From Hyparrhenia diplandra (taxonomy: Eukaryota; Streptophyta; Magnoliopsida; Poales; Poaceae), in NCBI GenBank assembly GCA_015847255.1, contig JADLZK010011577.1, forward strand, positions 124,001 to 188,000: a DNA stretch of 64,000 nt. Reading direction: 5' to 3'. Shown piece by piece: positions 22,482-34,237 of this stretch. Positions within the stretch are counted from its first letter, which is position 1. Each line of letters starts with the position of its first letter. Position numbers and translations under genes: made by a program. The notes under the pieces were generated by a model. That model ran no database searches, was not told the DNA's origin, and saw nothing but the letters and a program-made list of their open reading frames with translations.

Positions 22482-22665
22482 CTACTTATCTTCACCATTC
22501 GGTTTCCTATGTGCTCCAATAACGAAACCAGTTCTCCTAGCATATTCCTCACGGAAGGCCTCCGCAAACCAATCTGCTCCCATAGTGAAACCAACAGAAA
22601 TAGATGCAACCGTGAGAACTGTGAGGCCCAAACAAGTTGCAGCAACAAACCATATTGTCAGTCCC
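22482..22665 (-). pseudogene. Family 1, exon 3 only (unit E)
   Basis: On the minus strand the segment reads GLTIWFVAATCLGLTVL, TVASISVGFTMGADWFAEAF, REEYARRTGFVIGAHRK and PNGEDK-stop. This is the hydrophobic C-terminal exon of the family 1 gene, open to its stop, with an AG acceptor at the same place as in copies A and B. It is the longest version of the tail (about 14 residues past the point where copy B ends). Exons 1 and 2 are not found upstream within 300 bases, where unit C's 3' flank and then the CACTA element begin, so it looks orphaned. Confidence 0.6.
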
Positions 22666-22728
22666 CTCTTTTTGATTCATTTATTGCCTCCCTATCAAAA
22701 GGATCGATGTGAGCACATTTCCATAAAT

Positions 22729-22870
22729 GTTAGGATCTTTTCATTTTTAGTCCTAGGATTTTTAGAAAAAGTCCCTCCATGAGGTAGTCTTAGAGATTTC
22801 TATCTAGAGAAAAAGTTCCAAAAAAAAAAAGTCCCTCATGTTTGGTTTCCTACTAACATGTAGGATCATG
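22729..22870. mobile_element. TTTAGTCC-type miniature element remnant
   Basis: Phrases TTTTTAGTCCTAGGATTTTTAGAAAAAGTCCCTCCATGAGG and AGTCCCTCATGTTTGG recur at 31795-31975, where a terminal phrase AAAGTCCCTGGAACCAAAT is preserved. The ends are typical of grass Tourist-like elements (family knowledge). Positions approximate. Confidence 0.45.
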
Positions 22871-23577
22871 CATTCATGCTGACTTGCATTATGTGTTGCA
22901 ACACTAGTTATGCAAAACTGTTTCAGCTTACATCGAGATTCATCCAAATCAAATTTTACACATCCATAGAAAAAAAAAAATAAACATTTAGAAAATGAAG
23001 ATAACCTAGGGAACAAAGCCAACAATTCTAGAGTCCAATATACGACAAGCACCTGGTCCACACAGCTTAAGTTACAACATACACTACAAGAAATGTGTTG
23101 ATACATGACGGTTTCCGGTGACGGTTTAAACGCTGTCATCCCATCTTGAATCTATGACGGCCTTATGACGGTTTGCATATTAGCTGCTAAGTCTATGACA
23201 GTTTCAACCATTTGTCATCTCCGTAGTTATCTATGACGCTTTTAGAATATACATTACAGTGGAGTATGTGGTGGCGTGGATGGTGGGACCCCTAGTGACA
23301 TGGGCGTCATGGTGATGTGGATGTCCTTTTTTTGAAATTTCATAACTTGAAATTTAAATTTTTAATTGTTCAACCAAACTTGTTTGACGAAATGATTGTA
23401 GATATCGATGAATTGTACAACTTGTTTTTGATGATTTGTTTTTTTGTGATGTAAAAAAATACTAAATAACAAAGGAGAAAAAAATTAAAAAGAGAAGCTA
23501 TAAAGGGGCTCAAACAACCGTCTATTTTTAAAAGGCACTTGATTTCGATTTTAAAAAGAATTTACAAAGCCAAACAA

Positions 23578-23580
<3 letters not shown>

Positions 23581-23623
<43 letters not shown>
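23581..23623. repeat. (TA)n microsatellite
   Basis: Uninterrupted TA dinucleotides for about 43 bases inside the CACTA element. Confidence 0.97.
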
Positions 23624-23626
<3 letters not shown>

Positions 23627-23929
23627 AAAAGGCCGACGTCTCTGTTTGTCTTCTCTCTTTTTTATAGGCCCGGCCTGTACTCCCTCCACTTTCTCTCTTT
23701 GGCCGGCCCGGCTTCACCTCCCTCCCTCTCCCACTATGCGGAAAAACGCTATCGGTGACACCAAAATTAGTGACTCAAAAGTAAAACGCGTTGATACAAA
23801 TTTTTGTGACTCGTCTAGTGAAAACACGTCGCTCATGTATTTTTCCAATAACACGTTGTGACGCGTGCTCGAGAATACGAGTCACTCCTACCCAGTCCCG
23901 AACTTGTTTCTCCCGAGCTCGCAGATTGT

Positions 23930-24560
23930 GACGCGTAAGTGGGAGCAGCGTCACGGCGGACCGAAAAAATAATTGACTCAGTTGATGTCGACTCAAGTCC
24001 GGAATCGAGCCCGTCACCCCTCGTCCGGTGGATCCACACGAAGTCGTCCCCCACGGTCTCTTTGGGTCGTCCCCTCCCCACGGTCGCTCTCCCTTCCACA
24101 CCCCAATCCACCGGCGTCCCTCGGCCTCCGTACGGAGTCCCCCTTGGCGACTCGGCCTCCCTAGCATCAGCGGACCCGACCCATCATCCCCACGGGCGGC
24201 GTCGACCTCATCATCCCCACCGGCGCCTCTCCTCCAACGGGAAGGGTGACTACAGCTTTACCGAGATCAGATCGGGGGGCACCAACGGCGGCGGCCCGGC
24301 CCGTTCCCCAACGGCGGCCATGGATCCTGGCGGATCAGCGTCCGGTGGAGGGCGAGATCCACACCATCACTGTCCTCAACATCGATGGATCCAAGCGTTC
24401 TTCGTCCTCCCGGCCCGTCGGGATAGCTGATCCATCGGCGAGGCAGGGGATGGTGGTGGCGTGGTGGTTCCCCGTCCTCCCTCCGGCGACGGCCTCGTCC
24501 CTTCCCTCGGCGGCATCATCCTCCCCTACGGCTTCCCCTTCTGTCGATCTGGTTGTGTTG
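23930..24560 (+). other. GC-rich block in the CACTA element, unknown origin
   Basis: A GC-rich island with overlapping open frames on both strands (163 codons from 23939 on plus; 127 codons from 24246). The encoded sequences are Pro/Ser/His-rich with no recognised domain. It ends in an AT-rich stretch after ...FSFTFGSNIVCIY. It could be a captured 5' gene fragment or the element's own untranslated leader. Confidence 0.35.
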
Positions 24561-27500
24561 CCTTTGAACTCCTCAATTTTCCTACTTTTTAGTTTTACAT
24601 TTGGTAGTAATATTGTTTGCATATACTGAACTGATGAGAAAAGTTTACTAGCTGAATCTTTTTTTTTTTTATAATACTGCTATGTATGCACAACGATCTG
24701 GTAGTAATATTATTTTAAATCTACGCATGTGTTTTCTACCTGAATCTTTTGGCCCAGTCATCAAACAGGTTACTAACTGAATTCCTTCTCTCGATCTAGT
24801 AGTAATATTTCAAATCATGTTACAAGCAAGGTGGTGTCGGAATCTAGACATTGTTTTGATAATTTAAGCTAGATACTTAGTACTAGCTAGTGTCCAGATT
24901 ATAAGTGAATTATCCTTTGTAGAAAAAGGAGCTCTATTAGAAAATTACTACTATTAGAGAAATTATTACTGCTAGCTAGAGATCTATTGTTCAGTGCATT
25001 ACTTGCCAATGAGGAAAAAAAACAACAAATATGTCTAGTAATGCAGAGTTATACTGTTTGATGACTAACTAATGACTTCGTGAGAGGAGTTGCTAGCCAG
25101 GCAGCAGCTTCTCCCCTAACTCCTAGATAAGTACAAACCAGTAGCTAGTAGTGGAAGCTCGTTTTTGTGTGAACTGCAGCAAAAAGAATAACCTGAACTG
25201 ACTCTATCAGTTGAACGTTTGTTTCATGTTAAAAGTCACTTTAGTTCAAATCTATTTGCTAAGTGCTAATGAATGTGAACTACTTGATGACTGAGACCTG
25301 GTCTGCTTGATTGATGGTGCAAGAGAGTTGTTGCTTGTGTTAATAATTACTGTATCTATGAAGAATGCACCCTTTGTTATCTTCCAGTTCTTTGTGAGTG
25401 TAAGTTAGGCCACCTATTCTAGACAACTGCTAAACCACTATAATTGGGCCTTGGTTTTCTGCTCATGAGAGGTTAGTGTGAATTGCTCAAGAAATGCTAG
25501 TATTCACTCTTTGTTCCATTTGAAAGTGGATTTGCAGAACTCCATTAATCTATCTTCAAGTAACATTTATTTTAGACTGTCAAAAGTGTGTTCTAAACTC
25601 CCTCCTTAAACATGGTTTTCAGCTTTTGTTCATGTTTGTTCCTGCTGATCATGCAGTTATCATTGCTTTGTGGTAGTGCAAAACTGCTGCCTTGGAAGAA
25701 GGAAAGCAAGGGTTCTTTGATCAACAAGCATCTACAAGTATGTGAGGCACCGATGGGTAAGTGAGCTGAATTGAATTCCCTCCGAGTATGAGCTGACTGG
25801 CTAGAGTAGTTAGTCCTGTATATAAAGCAAACACAGTAACTAAAACAGTAATCATGTCATCCTTGTATAAGATTTAAGAGAGAAGCTACTAATGGATGAA
25901 TATTTTTGTGCAGCCTAGGATAAATTAATGACTTCGTGAGAGAAGCTACTATTGAAATTAATGAAACATTTCAGCCTAGGAAAAAAGAGAGAAATGATGT
26001 TTCTTCAAAATCTTGTTGCAGGAAGCAGTAAGGTAACTTCTTTGTTTGCCACTTTTAATTACTTCTCATATTTTTAGTCTGAGCAGTGAACGTTGACTTA
26101 ATATGCACTATTGTAACTATATTTCTGAGTTAATTCTACCTATTTAGTTTGAAATATATGTCATCTGGTTGTGTATGCTATGGCCAGTACTGGTGCCAAC
26201 CTTTATAGTTGCTGCAAACCTACAGCTGAAATTTCTCTCTATGATGCTAGATAAAGGAAAAAAACTACAGCTCATATGTTGCTGCAAACCTTTATAGTTG
26301 CTGCAAACCTACTGCTTGATTCAGTTCTACTGCATCTGAAGTTCTACTGCTTGATTCGAAATAGCCTGCTGGTTCAGAAATCTAGAATGTACAGGTGCTT
26401 GTGCTCAACTTGATTTTTAGGATACGTGAGTGTTTTAAATGGTTATTTGTAATCAATATTTGCATATTTGCTTGGACTGATTATTTCTATCACACATTTT
26501 ACAATGACTATTAGAGACTGAAGGTTTCTTTTAGCTAATGGTATTTCATTGTGTGTTCGACTTTTGTTAGGGAGCACAAAAATTCAGGCACTCCATTATT
26601 TATTAATAACGGGAATTCAGATTGGGGAATTGTTATGTCTGAAGGTTAGTTCCAATAATTAATTGGGAATCTTCTGTTACTTTTTTTTTTTTTAATTTGA
26701 CTAAGCGGACAAATATTTAAAACTTAAGCGAACTATTTAGCGAGACAATACATGAGGCCTTCACTTTTCCTGAGTAGATAAAACTTAAGGCACAATATTT
26801 AAGGATATATAGAGCCTGTTGATATATGCAAACAATTTGAGAAGTTATATTCGTCAAGTTATTATGAATACCAATAGTTACAGCCTTTTCAGTACATATT
26901 TTAGGCCTTATGTGAATTCTATGCATCTCTCTGAATGGCTTCAGTCTTTCTACTTGTAAAAGCAGAATAACTTTGTTACGCTAATATGTAAAAGCATTCA
27001 GACTTTATTCTTGATATATGCTCACTTGAAATCACAAGTAGAGTCTCGCTAATATGTGGATGTGAGCAGCAAATGCACCATTAAGATTCTAGCTTAATTA
27101 ACAAGTACTTTATTAGTACATGATATAGCAGAGCACATGGCCAAAATGGACCTTTGTCAAACTAGTAGTGGATTACTTAGACATCCTTACGGTTTTATTC
27201 ACTACTATAGCAGCAGCTCATGCTTTTTTTTCTGGTTTTTTTTTTTCTTCACCGCAGTTCAGCAACCACAGCTGTAGGAGCAGATGCGCAGAAAGCGATT
27301 ACTCTAATGCGGTTTGTCATTTCTTATGTATTGCACTCGGTGTAGTCGGTCTATTTAATCTCAAGAACAATCCTTGTACTATGTATAATCTGCTTATGTA
27401 CTATTAGAAGTCTTCTTGGTAACGATTCTTGTTTTGTGGCAGGAGTTGTATCTGAAGTTTGTAATAAAGAATTTGATTGTTGAAATGGTGAAACATGGCT

Positions 27501-27855
27501 GATGTATATAGGACCCTAGTAGGTTTTTTTTTTTTGTTTTTCTGAATTATTATCGGTGACGTTCTATTTCATCACTATATGCTGCGGTCGCCTGCACTGT
27601 AAACTTGACGAACAGCTATTCCATGACGATTATGGTCGTCACCGATCAGCTTGGCGTCGCGTGGCGGTTTTTTGAGCAATGAAGGTTTATGGCGTGGATT
27701 CCATGACAGATTTCGAACCCTCACGGATAGTTACCTATGACAGTTTTTAGAGCGTCTATGACCAATTGATAACGTCATGTATCAACACAATCCTAGTAGT
27801 GATAATACATGGTCAATTAAACATACCAAAAACCAGTATAGCAAGGCAATTATTA

Positions 27856-28524
27856 GAGCATCTCCAACAGTTATGCAAATTAGTTTGACATTTGCATTTT
27901 TTGTCAAAAATCTCTAAAATGATACTCCAACGGTTTGACAAATCGGTTTGGCATTTTAGTGAGTTTGGCAATTGTAGGTGCTTTTGGCGCATATTTGCGC
28001 GTGTTGAGAGCTTTGGCATTTGGCATGCATGGCGCTTTGTATGGCCCTTGTTGAACACTATATTTAGCCGAGTCTCACGAGTGGTGTCAGCGCCTGAGAA
28101 CTCAACTACCGATCTATTCTGGGTCACTTTTCTTATTTGCCAAACCAAAATTGCCAAACTATTGAGAAGACCTTCTTTTTACTTGGCATCTAGAATTGAG
28201 AGTTGGCAAACAAGGGCATTTTGTCAAACCACAAATGACAAACTTTTAGAGTTGCTCTTATGGCGCATATTTGCGTGTTGTGAGCTTTGACATTTGGCAT
28301 GCATGGCGCTTGTATGGCCAAACACTATATTTAGCCGAGTCTCACAGTGGTGCTCGCCCACACAACCCAACTACCAATCTATTCCTGGGCCACTTTTCTT
28401 ATTTGCCAAACCAAAATTGAAAAACTATTGGAGAAGACCTTATTTTGTACTTGGCATCTAGAGTTGGGAGTTGACAAACAAGGGCAATTGCCAAACAACA
28501 AATGGCAAACTGTTGGAGTTGCTC
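27856..28524. mobile_element. PIF/Harbinger-like miniature element, copy 1
   Basis: Ends GAGCATCTCCAACAG and the complement of CTGTTGGAGTTGCTC, flanked by TTA on both sides (27853-27855 and 28525-28527). The 3-base TTA duplication is the family hallmark. The interior contains an imperfect internal duplication (TGGCGCATATTTGCG...ACACTATATTTAGCC occurs twice). The empty site is seen at 22359. Confidence 0.85.
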
Positions 28525-28631
28525 TTAGACACTAAATAAGTTCAGGATACCAAAATTAGACAACATAAATAAATAGGTTCTACCATGATTACATACTTGG
28601 TTTTACATATCATAAATAGAGTTTTACATAC

Positions 28632-30194
28632 CTCGAAGCTTCAGCTTTAATTTTAGCTATCTCAGCAACAACAATACTAGTGATCTTGTCATCTATCTGC
28701 ACTCCCTCTTTTTCTAAAGTCGCCAACAAATGCTCAACCTGCTTCATCGTGCTAGAACGATCAGCTTTAGCTCCATCGCCAGATCCACCCTGCTAGGATT
28801 AATTACATAAATACAGTTCAGAAGGTAATGCGTAAGTAGAAACAATTATTCATATTTGTGTTAGTGGATGCTAACAAGAGAGAACGATATGGCTAGAAGT
28901 AGTCCTTTCAAATTCCATATATATACAATCAAACTAGCAAAAAGTTTGACCACTAGATAGTACTCCCTCCGGTCGGTTTTGTTAGGGCGTTCTCACGTTT
29001 TTAAGATTGGCAGCTATATTAGGCGTGGCAGCAAGTACGAAGACGTATCGATTTAGGTACTCCTAGCACAGCTTGCATGCATTTAATGACCATACATTTC
29101 TCTGTGCTATATGTATTGAGCGAAGAGCTGACATGCGTGGTTACTACTCTCCTTGGTATCCGAGAATTTGCTGGAGGTAGTATGTCTAAAGCTATACAGA
29201 TTGATTATATGTGAATTATGAAATTTATATTATATTACTACACATGTCCCTAGAGATGCTTTAACAACAGTACAGTATACAGAACTTATATTTTGGATAT
29301 AAAAGGTAGTGGTTAGACTTACATTTCAACAACAAAAGCTAACTAAGGAAAAATACATCGGAAGGATGGATTCCCCAAGTAAATCAAACAACCACATATC
29401 ATGGATTTGTTCATATCACCAATTCCTTTCAAGTAGAAGTGACAAATCGTCACCAATGCAAATGCTTCAGTAAATCAAATGAGGACAATATATATGTAGT
29501 AGGTTGATTTCCCTCCACTTGTTATATAAAATGACTCAGTAAGAACACTTATCACCACTTCCTTCCAAGCAGACCTGACAAATTAAACACAATATATCTA
29601 AGATAGACATCCTCTGCTTTGTCTGCATACTTGAGCGGCAAGATTCACCAATATTGCGTCAAATTACAGAACCCGTCTGCCAATAAAAGGGACTGGAGTT
29701 GGACTAGCTAGAAAGAAAAAATTGAAAATAAGGACTAGCTAGAAAATTGAGATCAAAACCCTACTTTTGTTATTTGCCAGGGGAAGTGCACATGACGGCG
29801 CATCCAAATTTGATACTTTACCAGTATAAAGAGTGTCTGTTCTAGGCAAAACCATCCTCGCCTAATTGCAATTGCATTGCAACGATGAGAACAGACAAAC
29901 AAAAAAAAAAAGTTTGGAGAACAACAGGTTTTCATACCCTAAAAACTCACAGACTGCTCTGCTCACGCCAGCAACAACTCAGAACACAGCTAAACTCCAC
30001 AGGACCAAAGAGGCTAACAAAAAAAGGAGACCTCTTTAAACTGATCAAAAGACGTAACCAACAACCCCCAGAACGCAGAAATCTTCAGCCAGCTACTGTG
30101 TCTTCACAAATCAGAGTACCTCAGAGGTGGGAAGCGTAGTGTCCACCGGCGGCAGATCACGCGGGCCCAGATCCCGCCGAGGAGTCCCGGACAT
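28632..30194 (-). pseudogene. Family 1 gene, copy C, lacking exon 3
   Basis: Exon 1 (30194-30120, minus) encodes MSGTPRRDLGPRDLPP and ends with a GT donor. Exon 2 (28789-28632) encodes the charged helical segment (EHLLATLEKEGVQIDDKI type), with AG and GT borders. In copies A and B exon 3, encoding the membrane segment, follows within about 300 bases. Here a deletion joins AAATAGAG directly to the sequence next to exon 2, so exon 3 is gone. Intron 1 contains a Stowaway-like element (28963-29180). Any product would lack the hydrophobic C-terminus. The 3' side holds a PIF-like element and the CACTA element. Confidence 0.6.
28963..29180. mobile_element. Stowaway-like miniature element
   Basis: Starts CTCCCTCCGGTCGG and ends CTGGAGGTAG between TA dinucleotides. 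The sister unit (around 32690-32702) reads ACTAGATAGTTGTCTAAAG without it, so this is an insertion of about 218 bp with imperfect inverted ends. Confidence 0.65.
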
Positions 30195-30400
30195 GGCACC
30201 GGCGCGCAGGAAGGATTGCAAGACGGATGGGGATGAGGCGTCGGCCAGGGGAAGCGTCGACTAGGGTTTGGTGGCGACAGCGATTGCTTCGGTCTGTCTT
30301 TTGCCGCTGGTTTGCTGTCTGTCCTTTGTTGCCTACAACAACGTACTCCATTAACCGTGGGCTCAAGGCCCGGCCTGTTGCGTCTGCACGACTAAAAAAA
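30120..30400 (-). promoter_or_regulatory. Family 1 copy C leader and proximal promoter
   Basis: Upstream of the ATG at 30192-30194 (minus) the sequence is shared with copies A and B: a leader containing the complement of CTAGGGTTT, then Arg-rich-looking GCCGCTGGTTTGC, then GGGCTCAAGGCCCGGCC with GGCCC/GGGCC motifs of the site II kind often found in promoters of growth-linked plant genes. Function is inferred from conservation between copies only. Confidence 0.4.
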
Positions 30401-30660
30401 CACATAGTGTTTGGATAGAAGTGACTTAAATGAGACTAGACTGCCCACTAAACTTTAGGAAGGGTAACCAGCATAGGTCTCGATCTCTAGTGTTGATGCT
30501 TTCAGGTTTGCAGTTAGGGTCCATTCGGATTTCAGAGCCCTTCATTTTGGCTTAGAATTTGAGATACCACGACTTTCAAAGTTCACAAGTTTTAATTGAT
30601 TCGTAGAAAATACGCACAACATTTGTATCTTTAAATAAATTTATTAAAAACAAGATTCAA
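30401..30660. other. Spacer without recognised content
   Basis: This lies between the copy C promoter and the 3' flank of unit D. No gene or repeat was recognised. Confidence 0.4.
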
Positions 30661-30691
30661 AGCACCTGGTCCACACAGCTTAAGTTACAAC

Positions 30692-30694
30692 ATA
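30692..30694. other. Empty target site (ATA) for the 4.7-kb CACTA element
   Basis: TTACAAC-ATA-ATACATGGTCAATT is continuous here. In the sister unit the same phrase is split by the CACTA element at 23082-27801. Confidence 0.9.
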
Positions 30695-30745
30695 ATACAT
30701 GGTCAATTACACATACCAAAAACCAGTATAGCAAGGCAATTATTA

Positions 30746-31417
30746 GAGCATCTCCAACAGTTATGCAAATTAGTTTGACATTTGCATTTTTGTCAAAAAT
30801 CTCTAAAATGATGCTCCAACAGTTTGACAAATCGGTTTGGCATTTTAGTGAGTTTGGCAATTGTAGGTGCTTTTGGCGCATATTTGCGCGTGTTGAGAGC
30901 TTTGGCATTTGGCATGTATGGCGCTTGTATGGCCCTTGTTGAACACTATATTTAGCCAGAGTCTCACGAGTGGTGTCCGCGCACAGAACTCAACTACCGA
31001 TCTATTCCTGGGTCACTTTTCTTATTTGCCAAACCAAAATTGCCAAACTATTGGAGAAGACCTTCTTTTTTACTTGGCATCTAGAATTGGGAGTTGGCAA
31101 ACAAGGACAACTGTCAAACCACAAATGACAAACTTTTAGAGTTGCTCTTATGGCGCATATTTGCGCGTGTTGTGAGCTTTGACATTTGGTATGCATGGCG
31201 CTTGTATGGCCAAACACTATATTTAGCTAGAGTCTCACGAGTGGTGCTCGCCCACACAACCCAACTACCAATCTATTCCTGGGCCACTTTTTCTTATTTG
31301 CCAAACCAAAATTGCCAAACTATTGAGAAGACCTTATTTTTACTTGGCATCTAGAGTTGGGAGTTGACGAACAAGGGCAATTGCCAAACAACAAATAGCA
31401 AACTGTTGGAGTTGCTC
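30746..31417. mobile_element. PIF/Harbinger-like miniature element, copy 2
   Basis: Same ends, same TTA duplication (30743-30745 and 31418-31420) and same genomic context as copy 1. The two were therefore copied together with the surrounding unit rather than inserted independently. Confidence 0.85.
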
Positions 31418-31543
31418 TTAGACACTAAATAAGTTCAGGATACCAAAATTAGACAACATAAATAAATAGGTTCTACCATGATTACATACTTGGTTTTACA
31501 TATCATAAATAGATTGGACCTGCAAGGCTATGCAAAGCCGTAG

Positions 31544-31729
31544 CTACTTATCTTCACCATTCGTTTTCCTATCTTCTCCAATAATGAAATCAGTTCTCCT
31601 ATGATATTCCTCAAGGAAGGCCTTCGCAAACCAATCTACTCCCATATTGAAACCAACAGAAATAGATACGACAGCGAAAACTGCCAGGCCACAACAAGTT
31701 AAAGCAGCAGACCATATCTTCACTCCCCC
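31544..31729 (-). pseudogene. Family 1, exon 3 only (unit D)
   Basis: Minus-strand reading gives KIWSAALTCCGLAVFAVV, SISVGFNMGVDWFAKAFLEE and YHRRTDFIIGEDRKTNGEDK-stop, homologous to the other exon 3 copies. With the conserved acceptor the frame is off by one base because a G-run has an extra base, so it could not be spliced in frame at that point. No exon 1 or 2 precedes it; a miniature element remnant and then copy B follow at higher coordinates. Confidence 0.55.
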
Positions 31730-31794
31730 CTCTTTTTTGATTCATTGATTGCCTCCCTATCAAAAGGAACAATGTGAGCACATTTCCATAAATG

Positions 31795-31975
31795 TTAGGC
31801 TCTTTTCATTTTTAGTCCTAAGATTTTTTAGAAAAAAGTCCCTCCATGAGGTACTTTTAGAGATTTGTAGAGAGAAAGTCCTTAAAAAAGTCCCTCATGT
31901 TTGGTTTCCTACTATGGACTAAAAGGTATTTTTTTTTTAGTCCCAACTCCAAAAGTCCCTGGAACCAAATAGGGT
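31795..31975. mobile_element. Tourist-like miniature element
   Basis: TTTTTAGTCCTAAGATTTTTT at one side and TAGTCCC...AAAAGTCCCTGGAACCAAATAGG at the other form imperfect inverted ends. A related remnant lies at 22729-22870. Confidence 0.5.
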
Positions 31976-32089
31976 CGAAATAGGTTCAGCATACGAGTAT
32001 TTGGACAACAAAAATATGTTCCACCATAATTACATACTTAGTTTTACATATCATAAATAGAGTGGACCTGCGAAACTACAATCCCTAGG

Positions 32090-34055
32090 CTACTTCCTTG
32101 CAAGTTTCGTTCTCCTGGCAAATTCCTCGCGGAAGGCATTCGCAAACCAATTTACTCCCATAGTGAAACCAGCAGAAACAGATACAATCGTGTAAAGTGT
32201 GAGGCCAAAACAAGTTACAACAGCAGACCCCAACGTCATCCCCCTCTTTTTGACTCATTGCTTGCCTCCCTACCAAACGGGTCGATGTGAACACATTTGC
32301 ACAAATGTTAGGATTGTTTTATTTTATCTAGTAAAAATCAATTAAGATGTAGGGCCGCCATTTACCTTGAAGCTTCAGCTTTAATTTTAGCTATCTCAGC
32401 AACAACAATACTAGTGATCTTGTCATCTATCTGCACTCCCTCTTTTTCTAAAGTCGCCAACAAATGCTCAGCCTGCTTCATCGTGCTAGAACGATCAGCT
32501 TTAGCTCCATCGCCAGATCCACCCTGCTAGGATTAATTACATAAATACAGTTCAGAAGGTAATGCGTAAGTAGAAGCAATTATTCATATTTGTGTTAGTG
32601 GATGCTAACAAGAGAGAACGATATGGCTAGAAGTAGTCCTTTCAAATTCCATATATATATACAATCAAACTAGCAAAAGTTTGACCACTAGATAGTTGTC
32701 TAAAGCTATACAGATTGATTATATGTGAATTATGAAATTTATATTATATTACTACACAAGTCCCTAGAAATGCTTTAACAACAATACAGTATACAGAACT
32801 TATATTATGGATATAAAAGCTAGTGGTTAGACTCACATTCAACAACAAAAGCTAACTAAGGAAAAAATACATCGGAAGGATGGATTCCCCCCAAGCAAAT
32901 CAAACAACCAAATACAACAATAACAACATAGCCTTTAGTCCCAAGCTAGTTGGGGTAGGCTAGAGATGAAACCCATATGAAACAGTATAACAGTATAAAA
33001 GAACGTAAAAAGGCACAAGACAAAAAAATAAAGATAGGGTAGATAGAAAAGGAAACAAAGTCATGGTTCAGGCGCTCCTGTCCAAAGCTAAATCCTTGGA
33101 GATATTCCACTCCTTAAGGTCTCTCTTAACCGCCTTGTCCCAAGTCAGTCTAGGTCGACCTCTACCTCTCTTTACATTATCTACCCGCTCTAGAACTTCA
33201 CTACGCACCGGCGCCTCGGGAGGCCTCCGTTGAACATGTCCAAACCATCTCAACCGATGTTGAATCAATTTCTCCTCGATAGGAGCCACCCCGACCCTAT
33301 CCCGAATATCTTCATTCCGAACTCTATCCTTTCTAGTATGCCCGCAAAACCAACGCAACATACGCATCTCAGTCACGCTTAGCTGCTGGAATGTCGCCTT
33401 TTTTTAGGCCAACATTCAGCAATTAAACACCAATTCCTTTCAAGCAGACCTAACAAATTAAACACATATATCTAAGATAGACATCCTCTGCTTTGTCTGC
33501 ATATTTGAGCGGCAACATTCACCATTACTGCGTCAAATTACAGAACCCATCTGCCAATAAAAGCGGCTGGAGCTGGACTAGAAAATAGCAATCAAAACCC
33601 TAGCTTTATTATTGGCTAGGGGAAGTGCACATCCTCGCCTAATTGCAATTGCCAGTATAAAGAGAGTCTGTTCTAGGCAAAACCATCCTCGCCTAATTGC
33701 AATTGCATTGCAACCACGAGACCAGACAAGAATTAACAACAACAAAAAAAGGTTCATAGGCTCATAGCACAGCCGTTTTTTTCTGTACCGTAAGAACTCA
33801 CAGACTGCTCCGCTCACGCCAGCAACAACACAGAACACAGCTAAACTCCACAGGACCAAAGAAGCTAACAACAAAAGTAGACCTCTTTAAACTCAAAAGA
33901 CAAACTACAACAACCGCCAGAACGCCGAAATCCTAGCTACTATGACTTCACAGATCAGGGTAGCACTCTACTATAGGTACCTCAGAGGTGGGAAGCGTAG
34001 AGTCCACCGGCGGCAGATCACGCGGGCCCAGATCCCGCCGAGGAGTCCCAGACAT
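32090..34055 (-). CDS. Family 1 small coiled-coil/membrane protein, copy B (128 aa)
   Basis: Three exons on the minus strand: 34055-33981 (25 codons, MSGTPRRDLGPRDLPP..., donor GT), 32523-32366 (AG acceptor, charged helix with RSSTMKQAEHLLATLEKEG and IAKIKAEAS, donor GT) and 32243-32090 (SAVVTCFGLTLYTIVSVSAG hydrophobic segment, then VNWFANAFREEFARRTKLAR and a stop). All frames are open and phases agree if the exon 3 acceptor is the AG of CAAAAAGAG. An alternative acceptor 27 bases upstream would end the protein after SNESKRGG, without the membrane segment. I infer a small single-pass membrane protein with an N-terminal cytosolic helix. The family is not recognised. Intron 1 holds an RTE fragment. 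This is the most intact of five copies in the window. Confidence 0.6.
32911..33406 (-). mobile_element. RTE-type non-LTR retrotransposon, 5'-truncated 3' end
   Basis: The minus-strand frame 33376-33068 reads MRMLRWFCGHTRKDRVRNED, GVAPIEEKLIQHRLRWFGHV and RRPPEAPVRS, the conserved C-terminus of plant RTE-type ORFs. It is followed by the usual 3' end with TAGCCTACCCCAACTAGCTTGG (complement) and a TTGTTATTGTTGTATT-type simple tail (plus strand AATACAACAATAACAAC at 32911). It is inserted in intron 1 of family 1 copy B; the sister unit C lacks it (around 29395-29420). Confidence 0.85.
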
Positions 34056-34237
34056 GGCACCGGCACGCAGGAAGGATTGGGAAGCCGGATGGGAGGCTTC
34101 GGCCAGGGGAAGCGTCGGCTAGGGTTTAGTTTGGTGGCAGCGATTGCTTCTTTTGCCGCTGGTTTGCTGTCTGTCTCTGTCCTGTGTTGCCTACAACAAC
34201 TCCTTTAACCGTGGGCTCAAGGCCCGGCCTGTTGCGT
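34056..34237 (-). promoter_or_regulatory. Family 1 copy B leader and truncated promoter
   Basis: Shared with copies A and C up to GGGCTCAAGGCCCGGCCTGTTGCG. It then joins PPR pseudogene sequence directly at about 34238, so the promoter of copy B is cut short about 180 bases upstream of the ATG. The retained part includes the GGCCC/GGGCC motifs. Confidence 0.4.

Larger units (their letters stand above)
23082..27801. mobile_element. CACTA (En/Spm) DNA transposon, 4720 bp, non-autonomous
   Basis: The left end is CACTACAAGAAATGTG and the right end, complemented, is CACTACTAGGATTGTG; both continue TTGATACATGACG, giving 28-base inverted repeats. ATA is duplicated on both sides (23079-23081 and 27802-27804). 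The uninterrupted site occurs in the sister unit at 30692-30694. Sub-terminal regions repeat TATGACGGTTT/TATGACAGTTT motifs in both orientations, as expected for transposase binding. No transposase-like frame was found; the interior is AT-rich except for a GC-rich block at 23930-24560. Mobilisation would need a related autonomous element. Confidence 0.9.
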
